DNA of 64,000 bases from Nocardioides panacisoli. GTDB lineage: Bacteria; Actinomycetota; Actinomycetes; Propionibacteriales; Nocardioidaceae. Location of the stretch: the NCBI RefSeq assembly GCF_019448235.1, contig NZ_CP080409.1, positions 2,790,001-2,854,000 of the forward strand. Reading direction: 5' to 3'. The notes under the pieces are model-generated. The model saw nothing but the letters and a program-made list of their open reading frames with translations. It was not told where the DNA came from and did no database searches. Shown here piece by piece: positions 17,096 to 25,255 of the stretch. Each line of letters begins with the position of its first letter. Within the stretch, counting starts at the first letter, position 1. A program made the translations under genes and the position numbers.

Positions 17096-17941
17096 GTGGA
17101 CAGCACCGCAGCCTTCGAGGCCGAGCGGCCCCGACTGACGGGGATCGCGACGAAGGTCCTGGGCGACGCAGCCGGGGCCGAGGACGTCGTGCAGCAGGCA
17201 TGGCTGCGACTGGAACGCGCCGAACGCGGCGGTGCCGAGATCGACAGCCTGCCCGCCTGGCTCACGACCGTGACCACGCGCCTGTGCCTGGACCGGCTGC
17301 GCGCGCGTACGCCGGTGCCCGAGGAGGACGTCGACCCCTCCGGGACCGCTCCGGACCCCGCCGAGGAGGTCGAGCTCGCCGACACCGTCGGCGTCGCCCT
17401 GCAGGTGGTGCTCGAACGGCTCTCGCCCAAGGAGCGCGTCGCGTTCGTGCTGCACGACAGCTTCGGGTTCGAGTTCACCACGATCTCCTCGGTCCTCGAC
17501 ACCACGCCGGCCGCGGCCCGCAAGCTCGCCTCGCGTGCCCGCAGCAAGGTCGCCCAGCCCGCGGCCGAGGACGACCTTGCCGACTGGGAGGTCGTCGACG
17601 CCTTCATGGCCGCGGCGCGGGAGGGCGAGTTCGCCCGGCTGCTGGCCCTCCTCGCCCCCGACGCGACCGTCGGCGCCGACGAGGCCGCGATCCTGTCCGG
17701 CACCCCGGAGCGCATCGAGGGCCGCGAGGCGATCGCGGAGTTCTTCAACGGCAGCGCCCACGCCGCGCTCCCCGTGTACGCCGGCACCCGCCCGGGATCG
17801 GCCTGGTTCCACCGCGGCGAGGCGAAGGTGCTCTTCGACTTCACCGTCGCCGACGGCCTGGTCCGCGCCATCACCTTCCGCGCCGAGCCGGACGTGCTCG
17901 CCTCGGTGACGCGCCGCGGCGGCGGAGAGCGACGCGAGTGA
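17096..17941 (+). CDS. sigJ: ECF sigma factor, SigJ/ECF41 type with SnoaL-like C-terminal domain
   Basis: A 281-residue extracytoplasmic-function sigma factor. Region 2 (about 8-75: 'FEAERPRLTGIATKVLGDAAGAEDVVQQAWLRL') and region 4 (about 100-155: 'LQVVLERLSPKERVAFVLHDSFGFEFTTIS') are followed by a SnoaL/NTF2-like domain (about 165-275) ending 'DGLVRAITFRAEPDVLASV', the position of the NPDKL-type motif of ECF41. In that group the C-terminal domain controls activity without a classic anti-sigma factor. GTG 17096 follows GGAAGG; ATG 17057 is possible. GNAT gene follows after one base. Confidence 0.87.
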   Translation: MDSTAAFEAERPRLTGIATKVLGDAAGAEDVVQQAWLRLERAERGGAEIDSLPAWLTTVTTRLCLDRLRARTPVPEEDVDPSGTAPDPAEEVELADTVGVALQVVLERLSPKERVAFVLHDSFGFEFTTISSVLDTTPAAARKLASRARSKVAQPAAEDDLADWEVVDAFMAAAREGEFARLLALLAPDATVGADEAAILSGTPERIEGREAIAEFFNGSAHAALPVYAGTRPGSAWFHRGEAKVLFDFTVADGLVRAITFRAEPDVLASVTRRGGGERRE

Positions 17942-17942
17942 G

Positions 17943-18560
17943 ATGACGGCACCGCATGCCGACCGCGCCGGGCCGCGGGTCGTCGTACGCCGCCGGGAGC
18001 GGAGCGACCTCGACGCCCTGGCCGCGGCGCTGGTCGACCAGCAGCCGCACAGTCGCTACCCCTTCCGCGACCCGTTGCCGATCCCGGTGGCCGACTTCCT
18101 GCGGGCCGAGGACGCGGTGGCGGCCTGGACCGCCGAGCTCGACGGGCGCCCGGTCGGCCACGGATGCTGGGTCGGGCCACCGTCGGGCTTCCCCGCGGCG
18201 GCAGGGATGAACCGCGCCTGCGCGGCGGCGCACGACTGCGCGGTCGACCGGCTGGCGTGGGTCAGCGCCCTCTTCGTCGGACGCGAGGCCCGCGGGCTCG
18301 GGGTCGGTCGCCGCCTCCTGGAGGCGGTGGTCGACGACCTGCGCGCCGCCGGCCGCCGCGGCTGCCTCGAGGTGCTCCCGGTGGTGCCCACGGCGCTGCG
18401 CCTCTACGAGGCGACCGGGTGGCAGGAGGTGCAGCGGCACCGTCCCGAGTGGCTGGCCCGGGCACCCGGCGGCGCGGACGCGCCCGCGGTGCGGGTGATG
18501 GTGCTGCCGGAGGCGACCCCGGATGTCACACCGGGGCGGCGGCGTACGTCAGGGCAGTGA
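17943..18560 (+). CDS. GNAT family N-acetyltransferase
   Basis: A 205-residue GNAT enzyme. The acetyl-CoA binding motif A is 'LFVGREARGLGVGRRLLEAVVDDLRAAG' (about 100-135, R/Q-x-x-G-x-G/A pattern), preceded by strand 'LAWVSA' and followed by 'LEVLPVVPTALRLYEATGWQEV', the motif B helix and strand. The acceptor is unknown. The ATG lies one base after the sigma-factor stop, so the two are co-transcribed and probably translationally coupled. The pairing suggests the acetyltransferase gene belongs to the sigJ operon, not necessarily its regulon. Confidence 0.88.
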   Translation: MTAPHADRAGPRVVVRRRERSDLDALAAALVDQQPHSRYPFRDPLPIPVADFLRAEDAVAAWTAELDGRPVGHGCWVGPPSGFPAAAGMNRACAAAHDCAVDRLAWVSALFVGREARGLGVGRRLLEAVVDDLRAAGRRGCLEVLPVVPTALRLYEATGWQEVQRHRPEWLARAPGGADAPAVRVMVLPEATPDVTPGRRRTSGQ

Positions 18561-18600
18561 CAGCACCGAGCAGCACCGACGACACGGCCCTGGAGGGACG

Positions 18601-18837
18601 ATGAAGACCATGACCTGCCGCCAGCTCGGCGGCCCCTGCGACCTCGCGCACCGCGGCGAGACCGCCGACGACGTCATCAAGGCGCAGGACCAGCACCTCA
18701 AGGACGCCGAGAAGGCCGGCGATGCCAGCCACCAGCCCGCGCGGGAGGACATGAAGGGGCGCTGGCGGCGTCCGAAGAAGTCGCTGGACTGGTACCTCGG
18801 GACCAAGCGCGCCTTCGCCGAGCTGCCGGAGGACTGA
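18601..18837 (+). CDS. Small DUF1059-like protein
   Basis: A 78-residue protein beginning MKTMTCRQLGGPCDLAHRGE, the signature of DUF1059 proteins (MKTM-C-x-LGG-C-D). The two N-terminal cysteines suggest metal binding or redox chemistry (inference). The C-terminal half is basic (GRWRRPKKS...WYLGTKRAFAEL). ATG 18601 has GGAGGGA 2 to 8 bases upstream. It stands alone between the GNAT gene and a strong hairpin terminator. Function unknown. Confidence 0.75.
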   Translation: MKTMTCRQLGGPCDLAHRGETADDVIKAQDQHLKDAEKAGDASHQPAREDMKGRWRRPKKSLDWYLGTKRAFAELPED

Positions 18838-18853
18838 GGCCGCACCGGCGGCC

Positions 18854-18893
18854 GAGCGGCGCGGGCGTGGCCGAGCCACCGCCCGCGCCGCTC
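18854..18893. terminator. Bidirectional hairpin terminator, DUF1059 / MMPL
   Basis: Arms GAGCGGCGCGGGCG (18854-18867) and CGCCCGCGCCGCTC (18880-18893) are perfect 14-base complements with a 12-base loop, lying exactly between two convergent genes. No clear U-tract follows, as is common in high-GC actinobacteria. Confidence 0.75.
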
Positions 18894-18899
18894 AGTCGT

Positions 18900-20963
18900 T
18901 CAGTCGGCGTCCGCGGTCGAGGTGATCCGGCGGGGCCACCAGAACCGGTCGCCCAGGCGCCACGCCAGCGCCGGCACGAGCACGGTGCGCACGACCAGCG
19001 TGTCCAGCAGCACCCCGACGAAGATCACGATGCCCAGCTGCGCCAGCACCACCAACGGGAGCACGCCGAGTGCGGCGAACACCGCCGCCAGCAGGATGCC
19101 CGCGCTGGTGATCACCCCGCCGGTGGCGGTGAGGCCGCGCAGCATGCCCTCACGCAGGCCGTGGCGTCGCGCCTCCTCCGCCGCCCTGCTGACGAGGAAG
19201 ATGTTGTAGTCCACGCCCAGGGCGACCAGGAACAAGAACGCGAACAGCGGGACGGTCACGTCCATCGCCGCGAACCCGAACACCTGCGTGTAGATCCACC
19301 ACGACGCGCCCAGCGCGGCGAAGTAGGTGCCCACGACCGTCGCCACCAGCAGCAACGGCGCGACCGCCGAGCGCAGCAGCACGGCCAGCCCGACCAGCAC
19401 CAGCACCAGGATCAGCGGGATGATCAGCCGCTGGTCGCGGGCGGCCCCGTCGTCGGAGTCGATCGCCTGCGCCTCGGTGCCGCCGACCAGCGTCCGGTCG
19501 TGGGCGGTCATCGCCTCCCGCAGGTCCCGCACCGTGCGCTCCGCGCCGTCGCTGCCCGACCGGTCCGCCAGCACGACGTCCACGCGCGCGAGCCCGTCGG
19601 CCTGCGTCCCGACCTGTGCCGAGGCCACCCCGTCGACGGCGGCCGCGTCGCGGCGTACCTCCTCCGCGTCGTCGCGGGTCAGCACCACGGTGGGGTCGGT
19701 CGTGCCGGCGGGGAAGGACTCCACGATCCGGTCGGCGGCCACGATCGACTCGGGTGTGTCGAGGAACTGCTCGGACTCCGACAGCCCCACGCGCACCTGG
19801 GTGAGCCCTGCCGCCAGCGTGCCGAGCAGGAGTACGGCGGTCACGGCGAAGCGACCCGGGCGTGCGGAGACGGCGGTGCCGAGGCGGCGCCACAGCGACG
19901 TGCGGGAGTCGACGAGCGCGGTCTGGCCCACCCGCGGCACGATCGGCCAGAACACCCAGCGCCCGAAGAGCACCAGGACCCGCGGCAGGACGACCAGTGC
20001 CGTGAACGCCGCGATCGCCACGCCCACCGCGCAGGCCAGCCCGAGGCCGCGCGTCGTCGGCACCACCGAGAGCAGCAGCGTCAGGAGGCCGAGCACCACG
20101 GTGGTGGAGCTGGCGAGCACCGCTTCGGTGGTGCTGCGCACCGCGACCGCCATCGCGGCGAAGCGGTCCTCGCGCAGGCGCAGCTCGTCGCGGTAGCGAC
20201 TGATCAGCAACAGCGCGTAGTCGGTGCCGGCACCGAAGACCAGCACGCTGAGGATGCCCACGGTGGACTCGTTCCACGCGATGTCGAAGACCGCCAGCAC
20301 GTGGGTGGCCGCGACGGCCGCGACCTGGTCGGCCGCGCCCACCACGAGCAGCGGCACGACCCACAGCAACGGGCTGCGGTAGGTGACCACCAGCAGCACA
20401 GCGACGATCGCGGCCGTGGTGAGCAGCAGCGTGAAGTCGGCTCCCTCGAAGACGCCGGCGAGGTCGGCCTGGATCGCCGCGGGCCCGGTGACCAGGGCGG
20501 TCACTCCCTCGGGCGCGGCCGCGTCGACGCGCTCCCGCAGGTCCTCGACGTACGCCGCCACGTCGGTCGCGCTGCGCGCGTCGACCGGGACGACGCCCAG
20601 GGCGGCCGTGCCGTCCTCACTGACCCGCAGCGGGGCACCGTTGCCCGGGCCGAGGGACTGCTGGGCCCGCTCGAGCTCGGCGAGCTGCGCTCGATCCAGC
20701 TCGCCGTCGTCGGACACGAACAGCGTCACGGCCACGGCGCTGTCGCTGCTGGGGACCTCCTCGAGCAGTGCGGCGACCCGGGTCGCGTCGTACCCCTCCG
20801 GCAGGTCGTCGGTGACCGCCGTCTGGTGCGTGGCCTGCCCCACGAGGCCGAGCAGGAGCCCCGTCGCGAGGAGAGCGAGCACGGCGACGGTGCCGGCCGC
20901 GGCCGGGCGGATCCGACGTGGCGCAGCCACCGACGTGCTGGGTGAGCTCGGCGCACCGGTCAT
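18900..20963 (-). CDS. MMPL/RND family transporter
   Basis: A 687-residue exporter of the MMPL family. Topology is two repeats, each with one transmembrane helix, a large extracytoplasmic loop and five helices: first loop about 50-165 ('EEVPSSDSAVAVTLFVSDDGELD'), second about 390-520 ('RVGLSESEQFLDTPESIVAADRIVESFPAG'). Membrane blocks include 'FGAGTDYALLLISRYRDEL' and 'VALGVDYNIFLVSRAAEEA', where the GxxxDY residues relay protons. ATG 20963 has GGAGG 8 bases upstream. It is divergent from a MarR gene across a 73-base AT-rich operator region, implying MarR-controlled efflux of lipids or drugs. Confidence 0.92.
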   Translation of the reverse strand: MTGAPSSPSTSVAAPRRIRPAAAGTVAVLALLATGLLLGLVGQATHQTAVTDDLPEGYDATRVAALLEEVPSSDSAVAVTLFVSDDGELDRAQLAELERAQQSLGPGNGAPLRVSEDGTAALGVVPVDARSATDVAAYVEDLRERVDAAAPEGVTALVTGPAAIQADLAGVFEGADFTLLLTTAAIVAVLLVVTYRSPLLWVVPLLVVGAADQVAAVAATHVLAVFDIAWNESTVGILSVLVFGAGTDYALLLISRYRDELRLREDRFAAMAVAVRSTTEAVLASSTTVVLGLLTLLLSVVPTTRGLGLACAVGVAIAAFTALVVLPRVLVLFGRWVFWPIVPRVGQTALVDSRTSLWRRLGTAVSARPGRFAVTAVLLLGTLAAGLTQVRVGLSESEQFLDTPESIVAADRIVESFPAGTTDPTVVLTRDDAEEVRRDAAAVDGVASAQVGTQADGLARVDVVLADRSGSDGAERTVRDLREAMTAHDRTLVGGTEAQAIDSDDGAARDQRLIIPLILVLVLVGLAVLLRSAVAPLLLVATVVGTYFAALGASWWIYTQVFGFAAMDVTVPLFAFLFLVALGVDYNIFLVSRAAEEARRHGLREGMLRGLTATGGVITSAGILLAAVFAALGVLPLVVLAQLGIVIFVGVLLDTLVVRTVLVPALAWRLGDRFWWPRRITSTADAD

Positions 20964-20988
20964 GGGGGTCCCTCCGTGGGTAGGATAG

Positions 20989-21029
20989 TACGACAACTAC
21001 CGTAGAAGATTACTAAGCCAGTTAGGTAA
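20989..21029. promoter_or_regulatory. Two candidate MarR operators between MMPL and MarR genes
   Basis: The divergent spacer is notably AT-rich. TACGACAACTACCGTA (20989-21004) and TTACTAAGCCAGTTAGGTAA (21010-21029) are imperfect palindromes with TACG/CGTA and TTAC/GTAA ends. Their position can repress both genes. Confidence 0.5.
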
Positions 21030-21036
21030 ATTGCCA

Positions 21037-21495
21037 ATGTCCGAGGCGAGATCCGGGCCACACGATGCCGACGCCCTGGCCTCGTCGACCCTCGTGCTGC
21101 TGCGTCGGCTGCTCGACGCCGGCGCCAGGTCCGGGCCGACCGTGGCCCGTCGTGCCGGGCTCTCGCCGCACGAGCTGACGGCCCTCGAGCTGCTGGTCGC
21201 CGACCAGCACGGCCCCAGCGACCTCGCCCGTCACCTCGGGGTCACCTCGGCAGCAGCCTCGGGCATCGTCGACCGGCTGGTGGCGCGGGGCCACGTCGAG
21301 CGGGTCCCCGACGAGCACGACCGGCGCCGCCGGCGCCTGGACCTCACCGACTCGGGACGCCGTGAGGTGGTCGCCCACCTCACCCCGATGTTCGAGGCGC
21401 TCGTCGACCTCGACCGGGGCCTCTCCGAGGGCGACCGAGCGGTCGTCGAGGAGTTCCTGCGCGGCGCCATCGACGCCGTCGAGCGGATCCTGTGA
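21037..21495 (+). CDS. MarR family transcriptional regulator
   Basis: A 152-residue MarR-type winged-helix repressor. The DNA-binding core is 'GLSPHELTALELLVADQHGPSDLARHLGVTSAAASGIVDRLVARGHVERVPDEHDRRRRRLDLTDSGRREV' (split here only for reading), with the recognition helix at about 70-85 and the wing with DRRRRRL at about 92-98. Dimerisation helices lie at both ends. ATG 21037 is preferred to TTG 21031. It probably represses itself and the divergent MMPL exporter. The DoxX gene follows after 22 bases but has its own leaderless promoter. Confidence 0.9.
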   Translation: MSEARSGPHDADALASSTLVLLRRLLDAGARSGPTVARRAGLSPHELTALELLVADQHGPSDLARHLGVTSAAASGIVDRLVARGHVERVPDEHDRRRRRLDLTDSGRREVVAHLTPMFEALVDLDRGLSEGDRAVVEEFLRGAIDAVERIL

Positions 21496-21505
21496 GCCGC
21501 CGACC

Positions 21506-21511
21506 TACGCT
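21506..21511 (+). promoter_or_regulatory. -10 element, leaderless start of DoxX-like gene
   Basis: TACGCT ends 6 bases before GTG 21518. Confidence 0.5.
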
Positions 21512-21517
21512 GGACCG

Positions 21518-21928
21518 GTGAACCTCGTGCGCAACCTCGCCCGGATCGTGCTCGGCACCCTCATGGTCGGAGCGGGGGTGACCCACCTGACCGTGGCGCG
21601 GGAGGAGTTCCAGGCGCAGGTCCCCGAGTGGTTCCCCGTCGACGACGACGTCACCGTGTTGGCGTCCGGGGTGGTCGAGATCGGGCTGGGCGCGGCCTTC
21701 GTGGCGCTCAAGGGCCACCGCCGGACGGTCGGCGCCCTGCTCGCGGCGTTCTTCGTCGCGATCTTCCCCGGCAACGTCGCGCAGTACGTCGAGGGCACCG
21801 ACGCCTTCGGTCTCACCACCGACCGCGCCCGCCTGGTCCGCCTGTTCTTCCAACCGGTCCTCGTCCTGTGGGCCCTGTGGGCCGGCGGCGTACTCCGCCG
21901 TCGCGACCCCGACCCCCCCGAGGGTTGA
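21518..21928 (+). CDS. DoxX-like small membrane protein
   Basis: A 136-residue four-helix membrane protein: 'LARIVLGTLMVGAGVTHLTVAREEF' then 'VPEWFPVDDDVTVLASGVVEIGLGAAFVAL', 'VGALLAAFFVAIFPGNVAQYVEG' and 'RLFFQPVLVLWALWAGGVL'. The 'HL...F...VP.W.P' and 'FPGN..QY' blocks fit the DoxX-like/DUF4267-type families. Function unknown; relatives are linked to oxidative stress. GTG 21518 is set by a -10 hexamer 6 bases upstream. Convergent with serA across an inverted-repeat element. Confidence 0.8.
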   Translation: MNLVRNLARIVLGTLMVGAGVTHLTVAREEFQAQVPEWFPVDDDVTVLASGVVEIGLGAAFVALKGHRRTVGALLAAFFVAIFPGNVAQYVEGTDAFGLTTDRARLVRLFFQPVLVLWALWAGGVLRRRDPDPPEG

Positions 21929-21942
21929 GCGCTCACTTCCTC

Positions 21943-22061
21943 CCGTTGAGTCGGCACTTGTTGCGGGTCGAGTCAGCACTTCTTCGCAGTCGAGGTGCGG
22001 ACCACTGCCTACTCGACCGCAGAAAGTGCTGACTCAACCGCAGGAAGTCACGACTCAACGG
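21943..22061. repeat. Long inverted repeat between DoxX-like gene and serA
   Basis: Left arm about 21943-21994 and right arm about 22009-22061 are near-complementary over some 50 bases around a roughly 14-base centre. Each arm holds two copies of a unit with GAGTCAGCACTT or GAGTCGGCACTT, ending CCGTTGAGTC at the outside. It lies exactly between convergent genes and could work as a bidirectional terminator; its base composition is less GC-rich than its neighbours. Confidence 0.85.
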
Positions 22062-22062
22062 G

Positions 22063-23262
22063 TCAGGCGGAGTGGGTGCGTACCCAGAGGGCGTGCTCGG
22101 AGTCGGCCAGCTGGCGCAGCGACTCCGCCGAGGGCATCTCGGCGACGTCGGTGACGACGTACCCGAGCTCACCGCTGGTGGAGAGGTACTGGCCGGTGAC
22201 GTTGTCGCCCTGCTCGGCCAGCATCTGGTTCATCCCCGCCAGGACGCCGGGCACGTTGCGGTGCAGTACGGCGACCCGGTGGCCCGACTGCAGGCCCGGC
22301 GGCTGCACGCGGGGGAAGTTCACCGACAGCTCGGTGCTGCCCTCCTCGTGGAAGTTCGCCAGCTTGCGGGAGACGAAGTGGCCGATCTCCTCCTGCGCCT
22401 CCTGGGTGGACCCCCCCACGTGCGGGGTGAGGATGACGTTGTCCAGCCCGCGCAGCGCCGAGGTGAACTCGTCGCCCTGCGCCTTGGGCTCGACCGGGAA
22501 GACGTCGAGCGCCGCACCCGCGATGTGGCCGGACTCGATGTGGGCACGCAGCGCCTCGTCGTCGACGACCATGCCGCGGGAGGCGTTGACGAACAGCGCC
22601 CGGGGCTTCATCGCGGCGAACTGCTCGTCGCCGAACATGCCGGCGTTGCCCGGCTGCCCGTCCACGTGCAGGCTCACCACGTCCGCCTCGGCCAGCAGTG
22701 CCTCCAGTGTCGGCATCCGGCGGGCGTTGCCGTGGGCGAGCCGGTCGGCGGTGTCGTAGTAGATGACGCGCAGGCCGATCGCCTCGGCGAGGTTGGACAG
22801 CTGGGTGCCGATGTTGCCGTAGCCGACGATGCCCAGGGTGCGGCCCCGCACCTCGTGGCTGCCGCGCGCTGACTTGTCCCACACCCCGGCGTGCATCCGC
22901 TCGGTCTTCTCCGGGAGCCGCCGCGCGAGCGCGATGATCTCGGCGATCACCAGCTCCACGACGCTGCGGGTGTTGGAGAACGGCGCGTTGAAGACCGGGA
23001 TCCCTCGCCCGGCCGCCGCGGCGAGGTCGACCTGGTTGGTGCCGATGCAGAAGCAGCCGACCGCGACCAGGTCGTCCGCGGCCTCGATCGCGCGCGGGGT
23101 GAGGGTGGTGTTGGACCGGATCCCGAGCATGCCGACGCCGGGGAGGCGCTCGACCAGCTCCTCCTCGCTCAGCGACCGGGAGAGCAGCTCGACGTCGTAC
23201 CCGTGGCGCTCGAAGTTGTCCACGGCGAGGGGATGGATGTTCTCGGTCAGCAGCACCTTCAC
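22063..23262 (-). CDS. serA: D-3-phosphoglycerate dehydrogenase
   Basis: A 399-residue enzyme oxidising 3-phosphoglycerate to 3-phosphohydroxypyruvate, the first step of serine synthesis. NAD motif 'GIVGYGNIGTQLSNLAEAIG' (about 150-170); catalytic Arg in NASRG, Glu in 'DVFPVEP' and His in 'TPHVGGSTQEAQEEIG'. The C-terminal ACT domain (about 325-399, 'RNVPGVLAGMNQMLAEQGDNVTGQ') would sense serine. It lacks the extra intervening domain of the long mycobacterial SerA and is closer to the E. coli type. GTG 23262 follows TAGGCT by 7 bases. A longer frame to 24402 was rejected. Confidence 0.93.
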   Translation of the reverse strand: MKVLLTENIHPLAVDNFERHGYDVELLSRSLSEEELVERLPGVGMLGIRSNTTLTPRAIEAADDLVAVGCFCIGTNQVDLAAAAGRGIPVFNAPFSNTRSVVELVIAEIIALARRLPEKTERMHAGVWDKSARGSHEVRGRTLGIVGYGNIGTQLSNLAEAIGLRVIYYDTADRLAHGNARRMPTLEALLAEADVVSLHVDGQPGNAGMFGDEQFAAMKPRALFVNASRGMVVDDEALRAHIESGHIAGAALDVFPVEPKAQGDEFTSALRGLDNVILTPHVGGSTQEAQEEIGHFVSRKLANFHEEGSTELSVNFPRVQPPGLQSGHRVAVLHRNVPGVLAGMNQMLAEQGDNVTGQYLSTSGELGYVVTDVAEMPSAESLRQLADSEHALWVRTHSA

Positions 23263-23269
23263 GCGGCTG

Positions 23270-23275
23270 AGCCTA
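23270..23275 (-). promoter_or_regulatory. -10 element, leaderless start of serA
   Basis: TAGGCT on the minus strand ends 7 bases before GTG 23262. Confidence 0.55.
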
Positions 23276-23301
23276 CGCGGGGCGTTCCGTGGCCCGTGCG
23301 G

Positions 23302-23307
23302 CACACT
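23302..23307 (+). promoter_or_regulatory. -10 element, leaderless start of YbaK-like gene
   Basis: CACACT ends 7 bases before GTG 23315; the first base departs from TANNNT. Confidence 0.35.
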
Positions 23308-23314
23308 CGACCAC

Positions 23315-23857
23315 GTGCGACCCGAGATCCCCGGCCTGCCCGGCCACCCCGCGACCGACCGTTCCGACCTGCTCGCGCCGCCGGTCGCGGACGCGCTCGA
23401 GGCGTGGGACCGTCGCGCGGAGCTGACCGTCGTCGAGATCGACCCGGACCTCGCGGACACCGCCACCCTCGTCGAGGCGCACGACCTGGCGATGTCGGAC
23501 TCGGTCAACTGCGTGCTCGTCGCCGGCAAGCGCGCGGGCGAGGAGCGCATCGCCGCCTGCCTGGTCCCCGCCGACACCCGCGCCGACGTCAACCGCACCG
23601 TCAAGCAGCTGCTCGACGTGCGCAAGTGCTCCTTCCTGCCCCAGGAGCGCGCGGTCGCCGAGGCCGGCATGGAGTACGGCGGCATCACCCCGCTCGGGCT
23701 CCCCACCGCGTGGCGGGTGCTGGTCGACGGTCGGGTGTCCTCGATCGAGGCCGCGATCATCGGCTCCGGCGTACGCCGCTCCAAGCTCGTGCTGCCCGGC
23801 GCCACCCTGGCGGCGCTCCCCGGTGCGGAGGTCGTGGACGGCCTCGGGCAGGCGTGA
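23315..23857 (+). CDS. YbaK/EbsC family aminoacyl-tRNA deacylase-like protein
   Basis: A 180-residue single YbaK domain, the fold that removes mischarged amino acids from tRNA. Typical segments: 'TATLVEAHDLAMSDSVNCVLVAGKRAGEERIAACLVPADTRADVNRTVKQLLDVRKCSFLPQERAV' (about 45-110) and 'GGITPLGLPTAWRVLVDG', which holds the conserved G-x-x-P-x-G loop. Specificity (Cys-tRNA-Pro or Ala-tRNA-Pro) cannot be told. GTG 23315 lies 53 bases from the divergent serA start. Confidence 0.85.
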   Translation: MRPEIPGLPGHPATDRSDLLAPPVADALEAWDRRAELTVVEIDPDLADTATLVEAHDLAMSDSVNCVLVAGKRAGEERIAACLVPADTRADVNRTVKQLLDVRKCSFLPQERAVAEAGMEYGGITPLGLPTAWRVLVDGRVSSIEAAIIGSGVRRSKLVLPGATLAALPGAEVVDGLGQA

Positions 23858-23936
23858 CCCAGCCGGTCCCGCCGGCGACCTGACCCCGCCCGGGGATCCC
23901 GGGCGTCATCGGGCGACCGGTGACCGTGCGCGCTGT

Positions 23937-23942
23937 TAGCGT
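23937..23942 (+). promoter_or_regulatory. -10 element, leaderless start of Nramp-like gene
   Basis: TAGCGT ends 7 bases before ATG 23950. Confidence 0.5.
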
Positions 23943-23949
23943 GCCCGCC

Positions 23950-25221
23950 ATGGCCACTCTCGGGGACACCACGACCACACCCGCGCGCTCGATCTGGCGG
24001 AGTCGCTGGGCCGCGATGGGGCCGGGCCTGCTGGCGGCCTCGGCCGCGATCGGCGCCTCCCACCTCATCTCCTCCACCCAGGCGGGCGCGCTCTTCGGGT
24101 GGCAGCTGGTGTGGCTGATCGTGCTGGCCAACGTGTTGAAGTACCCGTTCTTCCGGTTCGGCCCGCAGTACGCCGCCGAGACCGGCCGCAGCCTCGTCGA
24201 GGGCTACGCGCGGCGCGGGACCGGCTACTTGTGGGTGTTCTTCGTGCTCGCGGCGGTGTCCTCGGTGATCTCCACCGCCGGCGTGGCGCTGCTGTGCACG
24301 GTGATCCTCGCCTACCTGCTCCCGGCCTCCTGGGGCCTGGGCGTGCCGGTGATCGCGGCGGTCCTGATGGCCGTGACCTTCCTGCTGCTGGTGGGCGGCC
24401 ACTACCAGGCGCTGGACGGCGTCACGAAGGTCATCATGGCCGTCCTCGCGGTCTCCACCGTGGTCGCCGTGGTGATGGCGGCCGGGCAGGGCGCCGTACG
24501 TCAGGCCGGGTTCGAGGACCCCTCGCCGTGGACCGTGGCGACGCTGCCGTTCCTCGTGGCGGTGATCGGCTGGATGCCGGCCCCGATCGAGATCAGCGCG
24601 CTGAACTCGCTGTGGGTCAAGGCCAAGGGGCAGGGGCGCCGGCTCGCGGTCCGCGACGTCCTGTTCGACTTCAACACCGGCTACGTCGTGTCCACCCTGC
24701 TGGCGGTCTTCTTCATCGGCCTCGGCGTCTTCGTGCAGTACGGCAGCGGCGAGGAGCTGGAACTGGCCGGCGGTGCCTACATCCCACAGCTGATGAGCAT
24801 GTACGGCGCCGCGATCGGCGAGTGGGCCGTGCCGCTGATGGCACTGATCGCCTTCGCCTGCATGTTCGGCACGGTGATCTCGGTGGTCGACGGCTACGCC
24901 CGCGCCTGCGCGGAGTCGGTGCGCCTGCTGCGGGGCCGGCCGGAGATGAGCAGCCGGTCCAAGGACCTGTGGATCACCGGCATCTCGATCATCGGGTTGG
25001 CCATCGTGGTCTGGATGAGCGCGTCGCTGGCCGACATGCTGCGGTTCGCGATGATCAGCGCCTTCCTCACCGCGCCGGTCTTCGCCTGGCTCAACTTCTC
25101 CCTCATCCGCAGCGAGCGCGAGCTGTCGGGCAGCATGCGGATGCTGTCGTATGCCGGCCTGGTCTTCCTCGTCGGCTTCGGACTGCTCTTCGTGGCCTCC
25201 CAGACCGGCTTGGTGGGCTGA
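23950..25221 (+). CDS. Nramp-related divalent-metal-type transporter with atypical metal site
   Basis: A 423-residue membrane protein with about eleven helices. Overall layout follows Nramp: 'MGPGLLAASAAIGASHLISSTQAGALFGWQLVWLIVLANVLKYP' opens helix 1 and 2, and helix 6 is 'FLVAVIGWMPAPIEISALNSLWVKAKG'. The canonical manganese/iron ligands DPGN in helix 1 and the Met of A-x-x-MPHN in helix 6 are replaced by GASH and MPAPIE. Such relatives may move other ions, such as magnesium, or couple differently (inference). Start is fixed by a -10 hexamer 7 bases before the ATG. Confidence 0.85.
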   Translation: MATLGDTTTTPARSIWRSRWAAMGPGLLAASAAIGASHLISSTQAGALFGWQLVWLIVLANVLKYPFFRFGPQYAAETGRSLVEGYARRGTGYLWVFFVLAAVSSVISTAGVALLCTVILAYLLPASWGLGVPVIAAVLMAVTFLLLVGGHYQALDGVTKVIMAVLAVSTVVAVVMAAGQGAVRQAGFEDPSPWTVATLPFLVAVIGWMPAPIEISALNSLWVKAKGQGRRLAVRDVLFDFNTGYVVSTLLAVFFIGLGVFVQYGSGEELELAGGAYIPQLMSMYGAAIGEWAVPLMALIAFACMFGTVISVVDGYARACAESVRLLRGRPEMSSRSKDLWITGISIIGLAIVVWMSASLADMLRFAMISAFLTAPVFAWLNFSLIRSERELSGSMRMLSYAGLVFLVGFGLLFVASQTGLVG

Positions 25222-25243
25222 GCGGCCGACCGGGTCGTGGGCC

Positions 25244-25249
25244 TAGGCT
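25244..25249 (+). promoter_or_regulatory. -10 element, leaderless start of SDR gene
   Basis: TAGGCT ends 6 bases before GTG 25256. Confidence 0.55.
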
Positions 25250-25255
25250 CGCGAC

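Noticed and set aside
18867..20945. 692-codon plus-strand frame
   Set aside because: Antisense shadow of the MMPL transporter with low-complexity Arg/Gln/His composition.
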